Shown: positions 45,701 to 58,500 of the stretch, piece after piece | Layout: the number at the start of each line of letters is the position of its first letter | How positions within the stretch are numbered: the stretch's first letter is position 1 | NCBI GenBank assembly: GCA_963931865.1 | Contig: OZ007513.1 | Span: 2,833,914 to 2,897,913, forward strand | DNA from: Axinella damicornis | Lineage: Eukaryota; Porifera; Demospongiae; Axinellida; Axinellidae | Direction: 5' to 3' | Length of the DNA: 64,000 nucleotides | Notes under the pieces: model-generated | The model's database searches: none | What the model saw: only the letters and a program-made list of their open reading frames with translations | What the model was told of the DNA's origin: nothing | Made by a program: the position numbers and the translations under genes

Positions 45701-46712
45701 TTCAGGGGTTGTTTCAACTAAATATCTTTTGTACTGTGAGGTTTGTTTGATATTATAACTGTATACGAGCATCATCAAGTTGTTATCCTCTTCCATCAAT
45801 ATAATGAGCATTAGTGTGTGCATGAGGAAGCACCACTGCATTTCATGATTTGATTGTCGACAGTCACATATATCAATGCCTAGAAATCATGATTTAGTTA
45901 CATCTTTATTACATCTCCATTGCCTTTGTAATCAACACTGTACAAATTAGTGACTTATAATGTTCTTGCTAACTCAATCATCACATTTTTGATTGAATAT
46001 GCATAATTATGATTATCATTATTGCTCTGGTAATACTGTTCTCATGACCATTCTAGTGACTGGGTAATTTGCAGGGACTTACTCTGATGATGTGAGACAA
46101 CAGGGGCATACTCCTTAATGATTTGACTTAAGATGGTCCCACTATGTTGTCTATTACTCATGGGACCATATTAAGTCATTCTCTGAACGTGAATGGGTAA
46201 TTGGCAGGGACTAAATAACTCTGATGATGTGAGACAACAGGGGCTTACTCTTTCATGACTTGACTTAAAATGGTCCCATGAGTAATACTATGCACTGTAT
46301 ATCTTCACAGCAACTTAAGTCAACCATAGTGACTTAAAATGTTCCTATGGGTGTCCCATGGGTTCTGGTGACTTAAATCAGTCCCATGAGACACCCATGG
46401 GAAGGGTGACTTAAATCAGTCCCATGGGTAACCCATGGGATTTTTTACACTTTTAAGTCAGTTGCAGCACAACCCTCTGTATGTAGGGATACGACATACA
46501 CCCAATATAATTATGCTAGCTCCAAATCTCAGAAACGGTAGCTAAGTCTTTATAACCATGGCCACATTCCGTTCATCTTCGTATAGCTATGTTTACATGA
46601 CCAACAGAACTCCTCGCGTCGCGAAAACCGTCGCAAAAGTACCACACCAGGTACTAGCTAGCTAGCTAGCTACTCGCAAAACGGGCAAATTGTTGTGTTG
46701 TTAATCAAACCA

Positions 46713-47183
46713 GGGGCGGGGCGAAAGGGGAGGGGAGGGAGGAAGAAGGGTCTGGTGACTCTGAACAGGATGTAGCCAACCAGCATGTAATTTGTGACAC
46801 GATTTCCGCTTTGAGCGCATGACTACATTTATAGTTGACATGGCGAGAAGATTCAAGACTGCCTCCTTAGCGGCTTCACAGCTAGGCTACCGGCAGTTGA
46901 TGCCCAAACAAAGCGAAGATAATTTGCATGCGATAGGGACGTCTCCGTGAGTCTCCACACGGGTTCAGGAATGTCTCACTGTTAAGTCTCCTTCGCGTAC
47001 TACTCTTCGACAAGTCTTTGAGGCAGACGGTGCAGCGCTCTTCCTTTTTAGCCATGGCTCTAGCTCTGTGCTCGATCAACTACTAGCTATAGCTACTATA
47101 TACTCACGTGCAATAGTACGTTTACTTCAAGAATTACATTCCATTGTGTTCTTCCTCCCTCCCCTCCCCTTTCGCCCCGCCCC
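46713..47183. mobile_element. MITE with GGGGCGGGGCGAAAGG ends
   Basis: Exact 33-base inverted arms (46713-46745 and 47151-47183), purine-rich on one strand, flank about 400 bases without a recognisable gene. Confidence 0.85.
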
Positions 47184-47519
47184 ACTAATCGTTGCAGGAA
47201 GGGCTGGGCCACGCGAGACTAGCACTCAGCCATTGGATTTTGCCGTTGCATGATGCGCCCTTGTTGCTAGCTAGTTGGCTAAACTTCACAAAGTTTTGTA
47301 TATAGCATGCAGTCCAGTATCATAATTGGGCGAGCGTGAGCGAGCCCCACACTAGTAGCTACTTGGTTACTACATGCAGTTGTGCATGTGACCTAGCTAT
47401 ATCCTTCTCATGACAATTCAAGGAATGCAGTGTGCCTGTAAAACATTAGGAGGTCAATTGAAATTTACTCGAGTGCAGTGCAGATATGATACTTGCTATT
47501 ACTACTCCCACTACAACAA

Positions 47520-49008
47520 TGCTATTATTCAATAGAATGCAGTGCATGCACACTAATATCATCAAAGCACTGCGCTCTTTTGAATTACAGCATGGTGAGA
47601 ACAGTGCAACTGTTGGGTGCCATGCTAATTCAAAGAATGTTATGCCGGCTAGCTTGTAGAATAGTGAAGTGCAGATACCTGCTGCTGAGTAAACTTCATT
47701 AGCCTCCCACTAGCTACAACCACTCCATTGAATTAGCATGGGTAAGATAGTCACGCACTGTGCCCCCATGCTATAGCAGTGCATGCACACTAATATCATC
47801 AAAGCACTACGCTCTTTTGAATTACAGCATGGTGAGAACAGTGCAACTGTTGGGAGCCATGCTAATTCAAAGAATGTAGTGCTAGCTTGTAGAATATTTC
47901 GTAAAGTGCAGATACCTGCTGCTGAGTAAACTTCATTAGCCTCCCACTAGCTACAACCACTCCATTGAATTAGCATGGGTAAGATAGTCACGCACTGTGT
48001 CCCCATGCTATAATTCAATAGAATGCAGTGCATGCACACTAATATCATCAAAGCACTGCGCTCTTTTGAATTACAGCATGGTGAGAACAGTGCAACTGTT
48101 GGGTGCCATGCTAATTCAAAGAATGTAGTGCTAGCTTGTAGAATATTTCGTAAAGTGCAGATACCTGCTGCTGAGTAAACTTCATTAGCCTCCCACTAGC
48201 TACAACCACTCCATTGAATTAGCATGGGTAAGATAGTCATGCACTGTGCCCCCATGCTATAATTCAATAGAGTGCAGTGCATGCACACTATTATCATCAA
48301 AGCACTGCGCTCTTTTGAATTACATTATGGTGAGAACAGTGCAACTGTTGGGAGCCATGCTAATTCAAAGAATGTAGTGCTAGCTTGTAGAATATTTCGT
48401 AAAGTGCAGATACCTGCTGCTGAGTAAACTTCATTAGCCTCCCACTAGCTACAACCACTCCATTGAATTAGCATGGGTAAGATAGTCACGCACTGTGCCC
48501 CCATGCTATAATTCAATAGAATGCAGTGCATGCACACTAATATCATCAAAGCACTGCGCTCTTTTGAATTACAGCATGGTGAGAACAGTGCAACTGTTGG
48601 GAGCCATGCTAATTCAAAGAATGTAGTGCTAGCTTGTAGAATATTTCGTAAAGTGCAGATACCTGCTGCTGAGTAAACTTCATTAGCCTCCCACTAGCTA
48701 CAACCACTCCATTGAATTAGCATGGGTAAGATAGTCACGCACTGTGCCCCCATGCTATAATTCAATAGAATGCAGTGCATGCACACTAATATCATCAAAG
48801 CACTGCGCTCTTTTGAATTACAGCATGGTGAGAACAGTGCAACTGTTGGGAGCCATGCTAATTCAAAGAATGTAGTGCTAGCTTGTAGAATATTTCGTAA
48901 AGTGCAGATACCTGCTGCTGAGTAAACTTCATTAGCCTCCCACTAGCTACAACCACTCCATTGAATTAGCATGGGTAAGATAGTCACGCACTGTGTCCCC
49001 ATGCTATA
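47520..49008. repeat. 249-bp tandem array (6 units)
   Basis: Unit starts are at about 47527, 47771, 48009, 48258, 48507 and 48756, and the inner four are almost identical at exactly 249-base spacing. Each unit contains inverted short motifs (CCATGCTATAATTCAATAG and CATTGAATTAGCATGG, CATGGTGAGAACAGTGC), so each can fold. No unit is open in any frame. Confidence 0.9.
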
Positions 49009-50100
49009 GCTATATTATTGCTTAAGGTTCAAAGGTTCATAAGCTGAAATGCTCAACCCCGCTTCGCGCATGCGCGCGCGGGGTAATGACGTGCCATATC
49101 TAAGACATGCCCATATCTAAGACATGCATGGTACATGATCTAGCATAGGAAACAGAGTGCATGCATGAACGTATACTATATTATTATCAATGATCTGAGG
49201 CATACGATATTACCTGAATAAATTCTTGCCAGAAGGCCATGTGCAGCTTCAACTCTTATACACATGATGAGTAGCTATATGCCATGTCCCTAGAAGGCCA
49301 ACTCACCATTCACTCCTTGACCGATCAAGCACGTTTTGCAGCGGTAGCTACAAGTAACCGTAATGATTGATGATATGCATGCAAGCAGTGCCAAGCACCA
49401 GCTGCAGAAAGAGATTGCCAGTCCAGATGGCATGCACCTCCTGGTCGGGAAGAGTGCACAAAGATGGAGGGAGATGCAAAAGGAGTGCAGTTGGCATTTC
49501 CCTGCTGACAGCAAACTGCCCATCATTCATTCAAAATGGGTGCTCACTACTGTACCCTTTGCCAAGATATTTCTGCATTGGTGTCATGTTTCACACAATG
49601 TCAACACTACGGGTATTGTATGACTGGATAGAAAATTACAATGCCTTTCCTGTACTTTGTACGAGGCACCTTCATCTATTTAGCTGCTCAGAATCAGTGG
49701 CAAAGAGGTACACAGTTGGAACATGCGGTGCCATGTTACTACCCTTTCCTCACAAGTGTTGAATCCACTAGCTATATAGCTGCTACTGGTGATGTCTCTG
49801 GACTATGTTGCCAGAAGTATGCATATGCGGCCTGGGAGCGATCAAAGCCATAAAAGAGGTGCTCAGCAGAGCACGTACCCCGTGCGCTACTTTGACTTGA
49901 CAGCTATAGGCCTACCACCGATTATTCATACAGCATGCACGATGAGCTAGCTAGGCCACGATTTACAGCGATATCAGCATGCAGAATGAGATACCGTAAG
50001 TTGTGGCAGTAATGTTAGAAATAGGGTGTGGTCAAGTTGTACAAATTAGAAGCACGACTTTCACGCAGCTTTTCTCAGCCTCTCGAGTAGATCTCTGGTC
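49009..50100. other. Two unrecognised reading frames in repeat-free DNA
   Basis: Frames at 49363-49623 (86 residues, contains ASSAKHQLQKEIASPDGMHL) and 49641-49853 (70 residues, contains QNQWQRGTQLEHAVPCYYPF) lie in tandem in non-repetitive DNA with mixed, protein-like composition. I recognise neither. They could be two exons or a decayed gene; no splice sites joining them in frame are obvious. Confidence 0.25.
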
Positions 50101-50103
50101 TGT

Positions 50104-50723
50104 GAGTTACGTAGCCTCGAACCCAGGCGCGGAGGAGGGGGAAAAGAGCGCCTGGTATCCACTGTTTGCGCATGCGCTTAATTATTACACAAAACCACGT
50201 GGATTTATGCAGATGACGTCGCAAAACTTTCCGAGTGTAAACAATGACGTCTATACCACACAACGAAACCACGAAGACATGATCGCAGCTTTGACTCTCA
50301 CGTTTGGAACTTGGTCTGTCATCAGTGCCATGAGGGATGAGACTACAATGACTACGCTGTCATCTCGGGCAAGCTTCACATCAAACACGAACGGTATAAC
50401 ACATGCACAATGACTTACCAAAACCAGTGCGTAGACAGAGTCTCTTCGTATTCTCACTTCAAAGATGCCCTCTGCTCGGGTTCGAGCGTCATCGCTGCAC
50501 ACCCAAGTCGCTGAAGGTACGAAACAGCCGCCTCTAGATCTTGAATAAAGTCGCCATTATTGACAAAATACGATCGTGATACGGTTACGAACACGTATCT
50601 GACGTCGACACAAGCCACGGGAATGATGCGGGCTTATCCGGGATTCCCGGAATGTCGGGAAATTAAGCGCATGCGCAAACAGTGGATACCAGGATTCCCC
50701 TCCTCGAGGCTATGAGTTACGTA
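50104..50723. mobile_element. Foldback element with GAGTTACGTAG ends
   Basis: GAGTTACGTAGCCTCGAACC... (50104 onwards) is mirrored at 50665-50723, including the shared GGTATCCACTGTTTGCGCAT segment. The interior frame 50003-50413 has no family resemblance that I can see. Confidence 0.75.
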
Positions 50724-51814
50724 GATGCTAGTATTTTCTGAATTCTGACACTTCTATCCTGAAATAAGCCTTCAACAAGGCCTTCACTGCTCAAACCGCT
50801 CTACATCTATGGACAGACTGACAGACAAACCATCCCCTGCTGCGCATGCGCACGGGGTAAAAATACATGAAGATATGTAACAGGATTAATTTCCCTGGTC
50901 TCCAAGTCATCACCAAATGTACAAGAAGCTGGACCCCCATTGCTGCCCGTACTCGAGCTAAATTCAAGTACTGAGAACTGTCATCTCATCAATTTAACTT
51001 TACAATTAGATAGGGTACATACCTCGAATTAGCTTAGAAGCTATTGTGTGTATCCTTGCGTTTAGATGCAAAATTGTCATAAATAAAAAATAAAAATAAA
51101 AAGGATGTAGGGATACCAGAATGACAAAAAGTAAGGAAACGAGGTAGGGATGATCGAACATAACAGTGAAGTATACAATTCCCCCAGTAATGCTTACTGT
51201 TTTGTTACTGTTTTGTGTACTCCCCGTGTGAAAGTCCGAAATATCTTTTTTCATTATACATGTATATGGAAGAAGATCTCTGTAGGGGTTGTATACTTCA
51301 CTGTTTTGTTCAATCGTCCCTCCCTTGTTTCGCCATTCTGGTATCCCTAAATCCTGTTAATGTTTTTATTGTATCATAGAGTTGGTAGGCTCTATAGCTA
51401 TGTAGGGATACAACAGACATGCAATATATGCTAATCCAAAAAATCTCTCCAAATCTCAGAAACGGTACACTCATAAGCCTTTATTACAACATACCAGTCA
51501 TCTTCGAGTGTTTTCATGTCCAACAAGACACCTGGCAACTGCACTATGCATAGCCTCATTCCCATACAGCAGTCTTCCCCAGCTTTTTTTACTAGCAGCT
51601 ATATATATAGCGGTGCAAGTGAAAAAAGCCGGGGAAGACTGGCAACGAGGCTAATCAGTGCACTTAGCTGGCTGTGCACCAAGTACACGAAGCATGCTTT
51701 GTGTAGCCTCGTTCCCAGACCTTATCACCCAGCGTTTTGCGCTTGCAGCGGGGGGTAAAACTCGTCACGTGCAAGTGGCGTAGTGGACGTATTATGGACG
51801 TATTATGGAGGTTG
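50724..51814. other. Repeat-filled interval
   Basis: A diverged foldback of the 18736-19015 family lies at 51098-51360. A relative of the 17847-18050 repeat lies at 51395-51540, and a small CCTCATTCCC/GGCAACGAGG foldback at 51547-51655. There is no gene. Confidence 0.65.
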
Positions 51815-54590
51815 TGCAGCAACTGACTTAAAAGTGTAAAAAATCCCATGGGTTACCCATGGGACTGATTTAAGTCACCCTTCCCATGGGTGTCTCATGG
51901 GACTGATTTAAGGTAGGAAACATGGGTACCACGATCTCCGAAACCAAGTTGATGGATAAATGGGCAGCATCAAAGCGTACACAAGTTTCAGCAATACTTT
52001 GCATCAAACTGCTCCCTCTGCTTGAAAATGCCCTAAAACTCAATTTTAAGGCCCTCTACGAAACTGAAAATTTGGACCCTCTCCAAGGCCCCACCCACAC
52101 TCTGACCCCATCATCAATACACACACAAAACAGGCCCAAAACTAAGGATGGATTTACCACCAGCTCTCCTCACTTGCAGGCTACAGCCCAAAACTCACTG
52201 CCGCCCTCAAAAACAGAGGTTTGGCTACCCTAGGCTTTCAAAAAAAATTCCACGCACACCAGCTAAAACCGACTCAAGCGTCCATAAGGTCAACCTACCC
52301 CCTGCAAAACTAGGGATAATGGTTGGTAATTACGGTTTGAAATTCTCTTCATAGTTCAATTAACCTGTTGTCAGCCCATCATACTTAGTAATCTGACCCT
52401 TGAACCACTCTGTCTTTCCAGATGCCACTTTGAATTTCATCTCAACTGCCTTTCCAAAGAGTGTCGTGTTTGGAGGTTTGTACACAATTAATATTATTAG
52501 GGCTGACAATGCAGTAACCATTGTGTACAAACCTCCAAACATGACACTCTTTGGAAAGGCAGAAATTATTATAATAGGGCGAACTGAGGACAGGTAAAGT
52601 ATAATCATGTGTGCATGGTAGTTACTACGATTACGTATGCACTTTTGGTTTTAGGATCAACGTATGTGAGTTTCGTTGATCCTAAAACCAAAAGTGCATA
52701 CGTAATCGTAGTAACTATCATGCACACATGATTATACTTTACCTGTCCTCTGAAGTCACTGTCACTGTCATCGTTGTGTGGTTTATAACTAAAAATGTGA
52801 GATAGGTGTAATTGAACTGGAACAAAATATTGCACTTCAATACCCGAGGCTAGGCTGCAGCACTGCAATCGTCTAGAGGTGGGGCTGCACGGCAATACTC
52901 TGGAGGTGGGGCTGCAACGCTTGTAATCATCTGGAGGTGGGGCTGCTGTGTTTATGCGTACTTAGACCGGCCAGTAGTAACTGACACTGATGAATATTGA
53001 CGACAGGAGCATACTCTTAAATTACTTGACTTAAGATGGCCCCACAGCATGCAGTGTGTTACTCATGGGACCATTTTAAGTCATTCTCTAAACGCGACTA
53101 TAGGTGATTGGCAGGGACTTACTCTGATGGTGTGAGACGACAGGGGCATACTCTTCAATGACTTGACTTAACCGATTATAGGCGATAGACGCGTATACGC
53201 GTCACGTACGTGCACTACGCGAAGCGCGGTAGACGCGGATACGCGTCATGGATACGCTTTAGCGTTACAACGCCCATGGCCAAATAGCCACAGCTCTTGT
53301 ATCCGGTCTGTGGTTAGCCTCGTTCCCAGGCCGTCTGCCAGTCGCGCGCGCACCGCATACGTGACCTTTGAACCCTTGTCAGATAGCTGACAGAAGGCCT
53401 GGTACCACTCCTACGTCATTTACAAGTTAAGTGGACACGGTTGTAAAGCTACTCGACTACAAGTATGCTTTCGAGTTTATATTGATACCACGAAGACAGC
53501 AACTTGATGCCAACTCAGCGCTAACGGCACATACAGCATGCACTAACGTTTGACTACTCAGGCGTAAGTCTTACCAAGCCTGCGCCGCTTGGTAAGCTAC
53601 TGTAGAGGTATTACCTCTACAGTAGCTTACCATACTACTTAAAGCTATTGTAGTTACCTAGGCTACTACAACCGTACAACAAGGAGTTCCATACCTGACG
53701 CCTCCAGTGGTCCACCACGGTAGCGTAAAAGCCAACAATAACTCGCTAGGAAACCTGCCGTTAGCCCGTGAACGTAGGAGTGGTACCGGGCCTTCTGCCA
53801 GCTATCTGATAAGGGTTCAAAGGTCACGTATGCGGTGCGCGCGCGACTGGCAGACGGCCTGGGAACGAGGCTAGTCTGTGGTTAGGTTGGGGCCTCCCCC
53901 TACTAATTATGTGGTTTTGTCCGGAGGCTATCAACGGGCGGAGCGTGATGAGCGCCAGAAGCCAAGATGATCGCCGATCGCCTCGATCGTGAAACTGACT
54001 TATTGGCCACGTTTTCTTCTGAACGCTTGGAAGTAGAAATACAACACTAACTACGGAGGTGCAGCGAACCTTAGGCTTCATAAATATCGAGGCACTTCTA
54101 GAGCTGCACCTTCCTGTCAACGAGAAAAGCTAAAGACGGCACACAGAAACAATTAACGGTAAGCGCTCAGTATAAACTGTACTGTAACGCTTCTCAAGAA
54201 CATACACAAGTTTAAATTTACAGCACAGAGCCTTTCTCTATCCCTTGTTCACTCTGTAGAGTTCTGTTTGACTTCTCTGAAGCTTATAAAACACAGTAAA
54301 AGCCTTTATAAAAGGATACACATCACGTGACATTAATTATTTCCGCGTTGGGAATGATTGCATTCCATTAAATTTACACAATATATAGTATGAATGAATG
54401 AGTAATACTATGCACAGTATATCTTCATGGCAACTTAAGTCAACCATATTGACTTAAAATGCTCCCATGGGTGTCCCATGGGTTCTGGTGACTTAAATCA
54501 GTCCCATGAGACACCCATGGGAAGGGTGACTTAAATCAGTCCCATGGGTAACCGATGGGATTTTTTACAATTTTAAGTCAATTTCTAGGC
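51815..54590. mobile_element. Composite palindromic element, copy 2 (inverted relative of 44256-46460)
   Basis: The ends 51815-51915 and about 54440-54590 are inverted copies rich in GACTTAAATCAGTCCCATGG. 52350-53180 is the reverse complement of 45300-44440. The segment 51916-52340 has a 103-residue frame beginning MGTTISETKLMDKWAASKRT that I do not recognise. A separate MITE is inserted at 53315-53873. Confidence 0.65.
53315..53873. mobile_element. TAGCCTCGTTCCCAGG MITE with 9-bp target duplication
   Basis: Ends TAGCCTCGTTCCCAGGCCGT and its complement, with arms of about 100 bases, are flanked on both sides by GTCTGTGGT (53306-53314 and 53874-53882). A 9-base duplication with long arms fits a Mutator-like element. 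The centre carries a second small palindrome (53595-53630). Confidence 0.85.
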
Positions 54591-55437
54591 GACCATACAG
54601 AGTCTACCGACTCTATGTATATGTATATATATCGAGGGGCAACCGCACTCCTGGTAGCCGCGGCCAAACGGTAGCACAAGCTAAGCGTGACAGTTTGTTC
54701 CAATTATCACACATCATGTGAGTATCATGATAGCTATACATAGGGAAGACCAGAGTGCTCTCAAGTACCGAATAAAACCATTCCTACATTGCAACCCCAG
54801 CTGCGACTCGCCGTAGCGCAAGCTAAGTATTGCGATTCGTTCCAATTAACGCACATGCCACGTGGCAACCACGCTCAGTCAATCGCGAGCAATGGCGACC
54901 AAAAGGAAGACAAGACATTATTACAGCACTCACAACTTAGCCAGCACGGTGAGTTTCGGCATGTAAGCGTCAGTGAACGACAGCGATCACGGCCGTGTGG
55001 TCAGAATCTTCGTGTGCCTTTCCTAACAACGGTACTGCCACCGGAAGTCGAAGAGAGCGCTCGAGCAATGGCGGCCAACGGCGAGACAAAAGCGTTCATA
55101 TCTCTAACACCAAGGTGAGTTTCAGCACAATTATTTTGATTTTGTGTCACTGCATCATAGCGATCACGACGGTGTAGTCAGAATCTTTGTAGGCCATTCG
55201 GAAATAGTCAAACATTTATTAATTATTTAGATTTTTTTTGTGGTTTTTTTGTTGCAAACATAATATTATGCCCATGTAATACATGTACAACAACAAAAAA
55301 ACAATGTACAAAACCCTATTATTTAGATTATTTAAAATACATTAAGCGGCACAATTTTCTCTATACCAGGAGTGTAATATCCGCCCCCTAATAGTGACAC
55401 GTAATTTTATTTTTACCGTTGGCATAACTATAGCTAA
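54591..55437. other. LOX3 upstream DNA, copy of 41487-42113
   Basis: Nearly all of it is the duplicated segment described at 41487-42113. Its end joins the conserved LOX upstream sequence (TACCGTTGGCATAACTA). No supported gene. Confidence 0.65.
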
Positions 55438-55439
55438 CT

Positions 55440-55469
55440 ACTTCCTGTAATCGGAAGTAGCTATAAATA
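55440..55469 (+). promoter_or_regulatory. LOX3 core promoter: inverted ETS-like pair plus TATA box
   Basis: ACTTCCTGTAATCGGAAGT (55440-55458) and TATAAATA (55462-55469) repeat the LOX2 arrangement with a slightly longer spacer. The following CAGCGTAGGTCTCCTAGAGA leader is also conserved, and the ATG is at 55524. Confidence 0.6.
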
Positions 55470-55523
55470 CAGCGTAGGTCTCCTAGAGATTGCAAATTTG
55501 AAGCGCAAACTGGAGTGCGCAGA

Positions 55524-58500
55524 ATGTCTAGCGATCACGGAGTTCAGGAGACGAAGTGTCGAGCTTGCAGGCACGAAACTAGTGGCTACGAGCAAGACGA
55601 ACCCGATGCCCAGGATCTCCCTGCCTTCCAACTCCGGCCGAAGGATTTCAAAGGTAAGATAGTCCATACAGGAGCTATCTTGGAAATGTTGCATACTAGT
55701 ACTGTTTTCAAAAACGTTAACGTTGGAATTTTCGCATCCCTTCTTACATATATTATTGTCAGTTGAAGCGACCCTTCCGTAGGTCCTTATTTACTCCGTG
55801 TGGCTTGGAGCCGCTGGTAGAAGTATATTGGAGCTGTCATATACCGTAGATCGGGAAATGTTTGTTGTTAAAATATTTTCGTAGTTGCCCTCAACCGCGA
55901 AAATTCAACACACGAAAATTAATTTACAACGGATACTAACAGCAACGAATGATTTTTATGGTTAGCTACGTGTAAACTAGTACTGAATATTCACCTGTGC
56001 TGCGCTCACGGTCCTTCTGCGATTCTTCAAGCCCGCAGATGGACTCCCCGATCCCAAAATATCTCTGTCGCTCTCCGTTCCTTCGCGAGGTATTGCCTCA
56101 GCGAATCGGGAGGTGCTCGAATCGACACAGTGGACAAGCGGGCCGAAGCGGAAGGAAAGAAGCGCGGGCCGTACGCTTCGAAATTGGTCGGTACGCCAGT
56201 GACCATGGCATAGCAGCAGCTCGTTCGTACGTCTCCATTCTTGACACAATGATCGATAAAAAAATTTCGTTGATGACCTATACTACGAAAATGTAACGGC
56301 GCGAAAAATTTACACACGAAATATTAAAATTTCCTATCTACCGTATTGTTGATTGGTTCTGGGTTGTCCGCACTGAATTAGCGTCGGGAAGCGAGGGAGG
56401 TGCGTGCACAGTCTGAGTGTGTGGTACGTTCCTAGGCTATAGTTAACTTACTCGCTCGCGAAAGAGAAAGAATAGGAGGAACGCACGCAACTACACTGTA
56501 TAGTCTAGAGTGAGAAAACATCGAGTGGGCTTGCTGCGGTCACCTTTCTTCTTTCTTAGCTTACCCTATCAGCTTCAAGTAGTCTTTTTCTGAGGCGCTG
56601 GGTCTTTGTTTTCACTTTCGCTCGAACTGTCTCGCAAGATCATCCTCCATCTCTCGAGTACACATGCATGCACTGGTGATTCATATACGTAGGTTGAGAA
56701 ATTGAAATATGTTGTCCTCAACCACGAAAATTTAACGCACGAAATATATACTACAATGGACATAACAGCAACGAATAACTATTATGGCCAGCAGAAAATA
56801 ACCTGGCACAGGTTATCTAGCATTCCTGGTGGTAGATCGCTTCGGCCTTCGCTTATTCTACAGTGAATGATACCGCCTCTCCTCAGCAACAGCTAGCAAA
56901 CACGCGATACCTTCCGAGGTAAATGCCCGATAGCTACTTCATCCTTTTGACAGCCACAACATATCTAGCTAGCTATCTCGACTGTTTGTTTGCTCTGCTA
57001 GGCATTCTGGTATGGTATATGACATACCAATACATGGTATCAAGAGTTCATAACAATAAGAGTGTGCAACTGCCATATGGGTTCCACTACCGCCATCTCG
57101 GCAGTATGACCTAGTCAATCAGCGTGGTCTACATGTACATGTATATAAGGCTGTGTAAGTAGTAGCAGCTGCACGCTCCTGCCATGTGTGAAACTATATA
57201 TGAATACTACAGGGTTTACACAGCCTTATGGACATGTACATGTAGACCGCACTGATTGACGGCCGTCTCTATTCGGTGGACTGGACTCGGGACTGGACTG
57301 TGGGACTGGACTCACAGAAAGTTGCGCTCGTCATTTCTGAAGGCCAGAAAACAGGAAATTGCGGAACAGCACTATTATAGCTAATAGCTTACCAAGTACG
57401 CGAGGTGTACCAACACAGCTGTCACCGTGTAGACAGCCTGCCGTGGTCCTACCATGCAAAACCAGCTCTACAGCACAGGCAGGCGGAAAGCAGGAACGGA
57501 AGTGCCAGCCAAACTTGGCAGCAGCATGCCTAGAAACAGTTCAAGAAGCTGCGAAATGGTTGTACCACTTGGTATACGAGAGTTTGCTAGCAATGACCGC
57601 CATGTGTTCCTCGAAGTCGTCGTCAGATCACGAATTCGCACCGAAACGAAGTCGGCCTATAATTATTCATTGTTCTTGTCCCCAGACCATTTCAGTCTGG
57701 GAACGAGCCGGTTCAGTGCATCGTTGGCGCACAACGCTCTGACAGAAAAGGCTGCTGGAACGGCTGATATCGAGTCATGGTCGGCTACCCCGAATGCCAT
57801 TCATGTCATGTAAGTATGTAGTAGTGTTTTGATGCTTCAAAATGATGAGCGCAACTTTCTGTGAGTCCAGTCCCACCGTCCAGTCCCACCGTCCAGTCCC
57901 GAGTCCAGTCCCGAGTCCAGTCCACCGAATAGAGACGGCCCTGATTGACTAGGTCATACTGCGGAGATGGCGGCAGTGGAACCCATATGGCAGTTGCACA
58001 CTCTTATTGTTATGAACTCTTGATGGTATTGGTATGTAGCTAAACTATATACAAATAGGCTTAGATATAGTTTAAACACAGAAGACTTGCAATTCCGTGC
58101 TAGCTACCTACTGACTGAACAGCATGCATTTATCATCAATCCATTCTCTCACAATGCTAACCATGCAGGTGGCAAATACTACTATGGAGTGAGGATTGTG
58201 ACAGGATCAGCTGAGGGTGCTGGTGGTGACTTCTGGAAGGGGGTGTACATCAAGCTGATTGGTAGACATGCTGAATCGGGGAAGGTGAAATTGACCGACC
58301 TCCTGACAGAATTGGAGGGAAGCTTCATGAGGAAGAAATACGACGATCTTGTGATTGAGAGTGATGCTGATTTAGGGGAGGTACTAGTGGTAGTTGTCGG
58401 CAATCATGAGATTCTGAGTTCCTGCGACCCACTCTGGTATGTCGACTTTGTGATTGTTCACAACTTCCAGTCGAATACAAACGAGGATTTCCCGTGTGAC

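Larger units (their letters stand above)
44256..46460. mobile_element. Composite palindromic element, copy 1
   Basis: The left end (TTAAGTTGCCATGAAGATTA... 44256 onwards) and 46190-46317 are long inverted copies. Inside are foldback units of about 130 bases ending GACTTAAAATGGTCCCATGA, exon-derived palindromes (44875-45235) and a triplicated 125-base foldback (45347-45700). It ends with direct and inverted GACTTAAATCAGTCCCATGG motifs (46318-46460). An inverted relative occupies 51815-54590. Confidence 0.65.
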
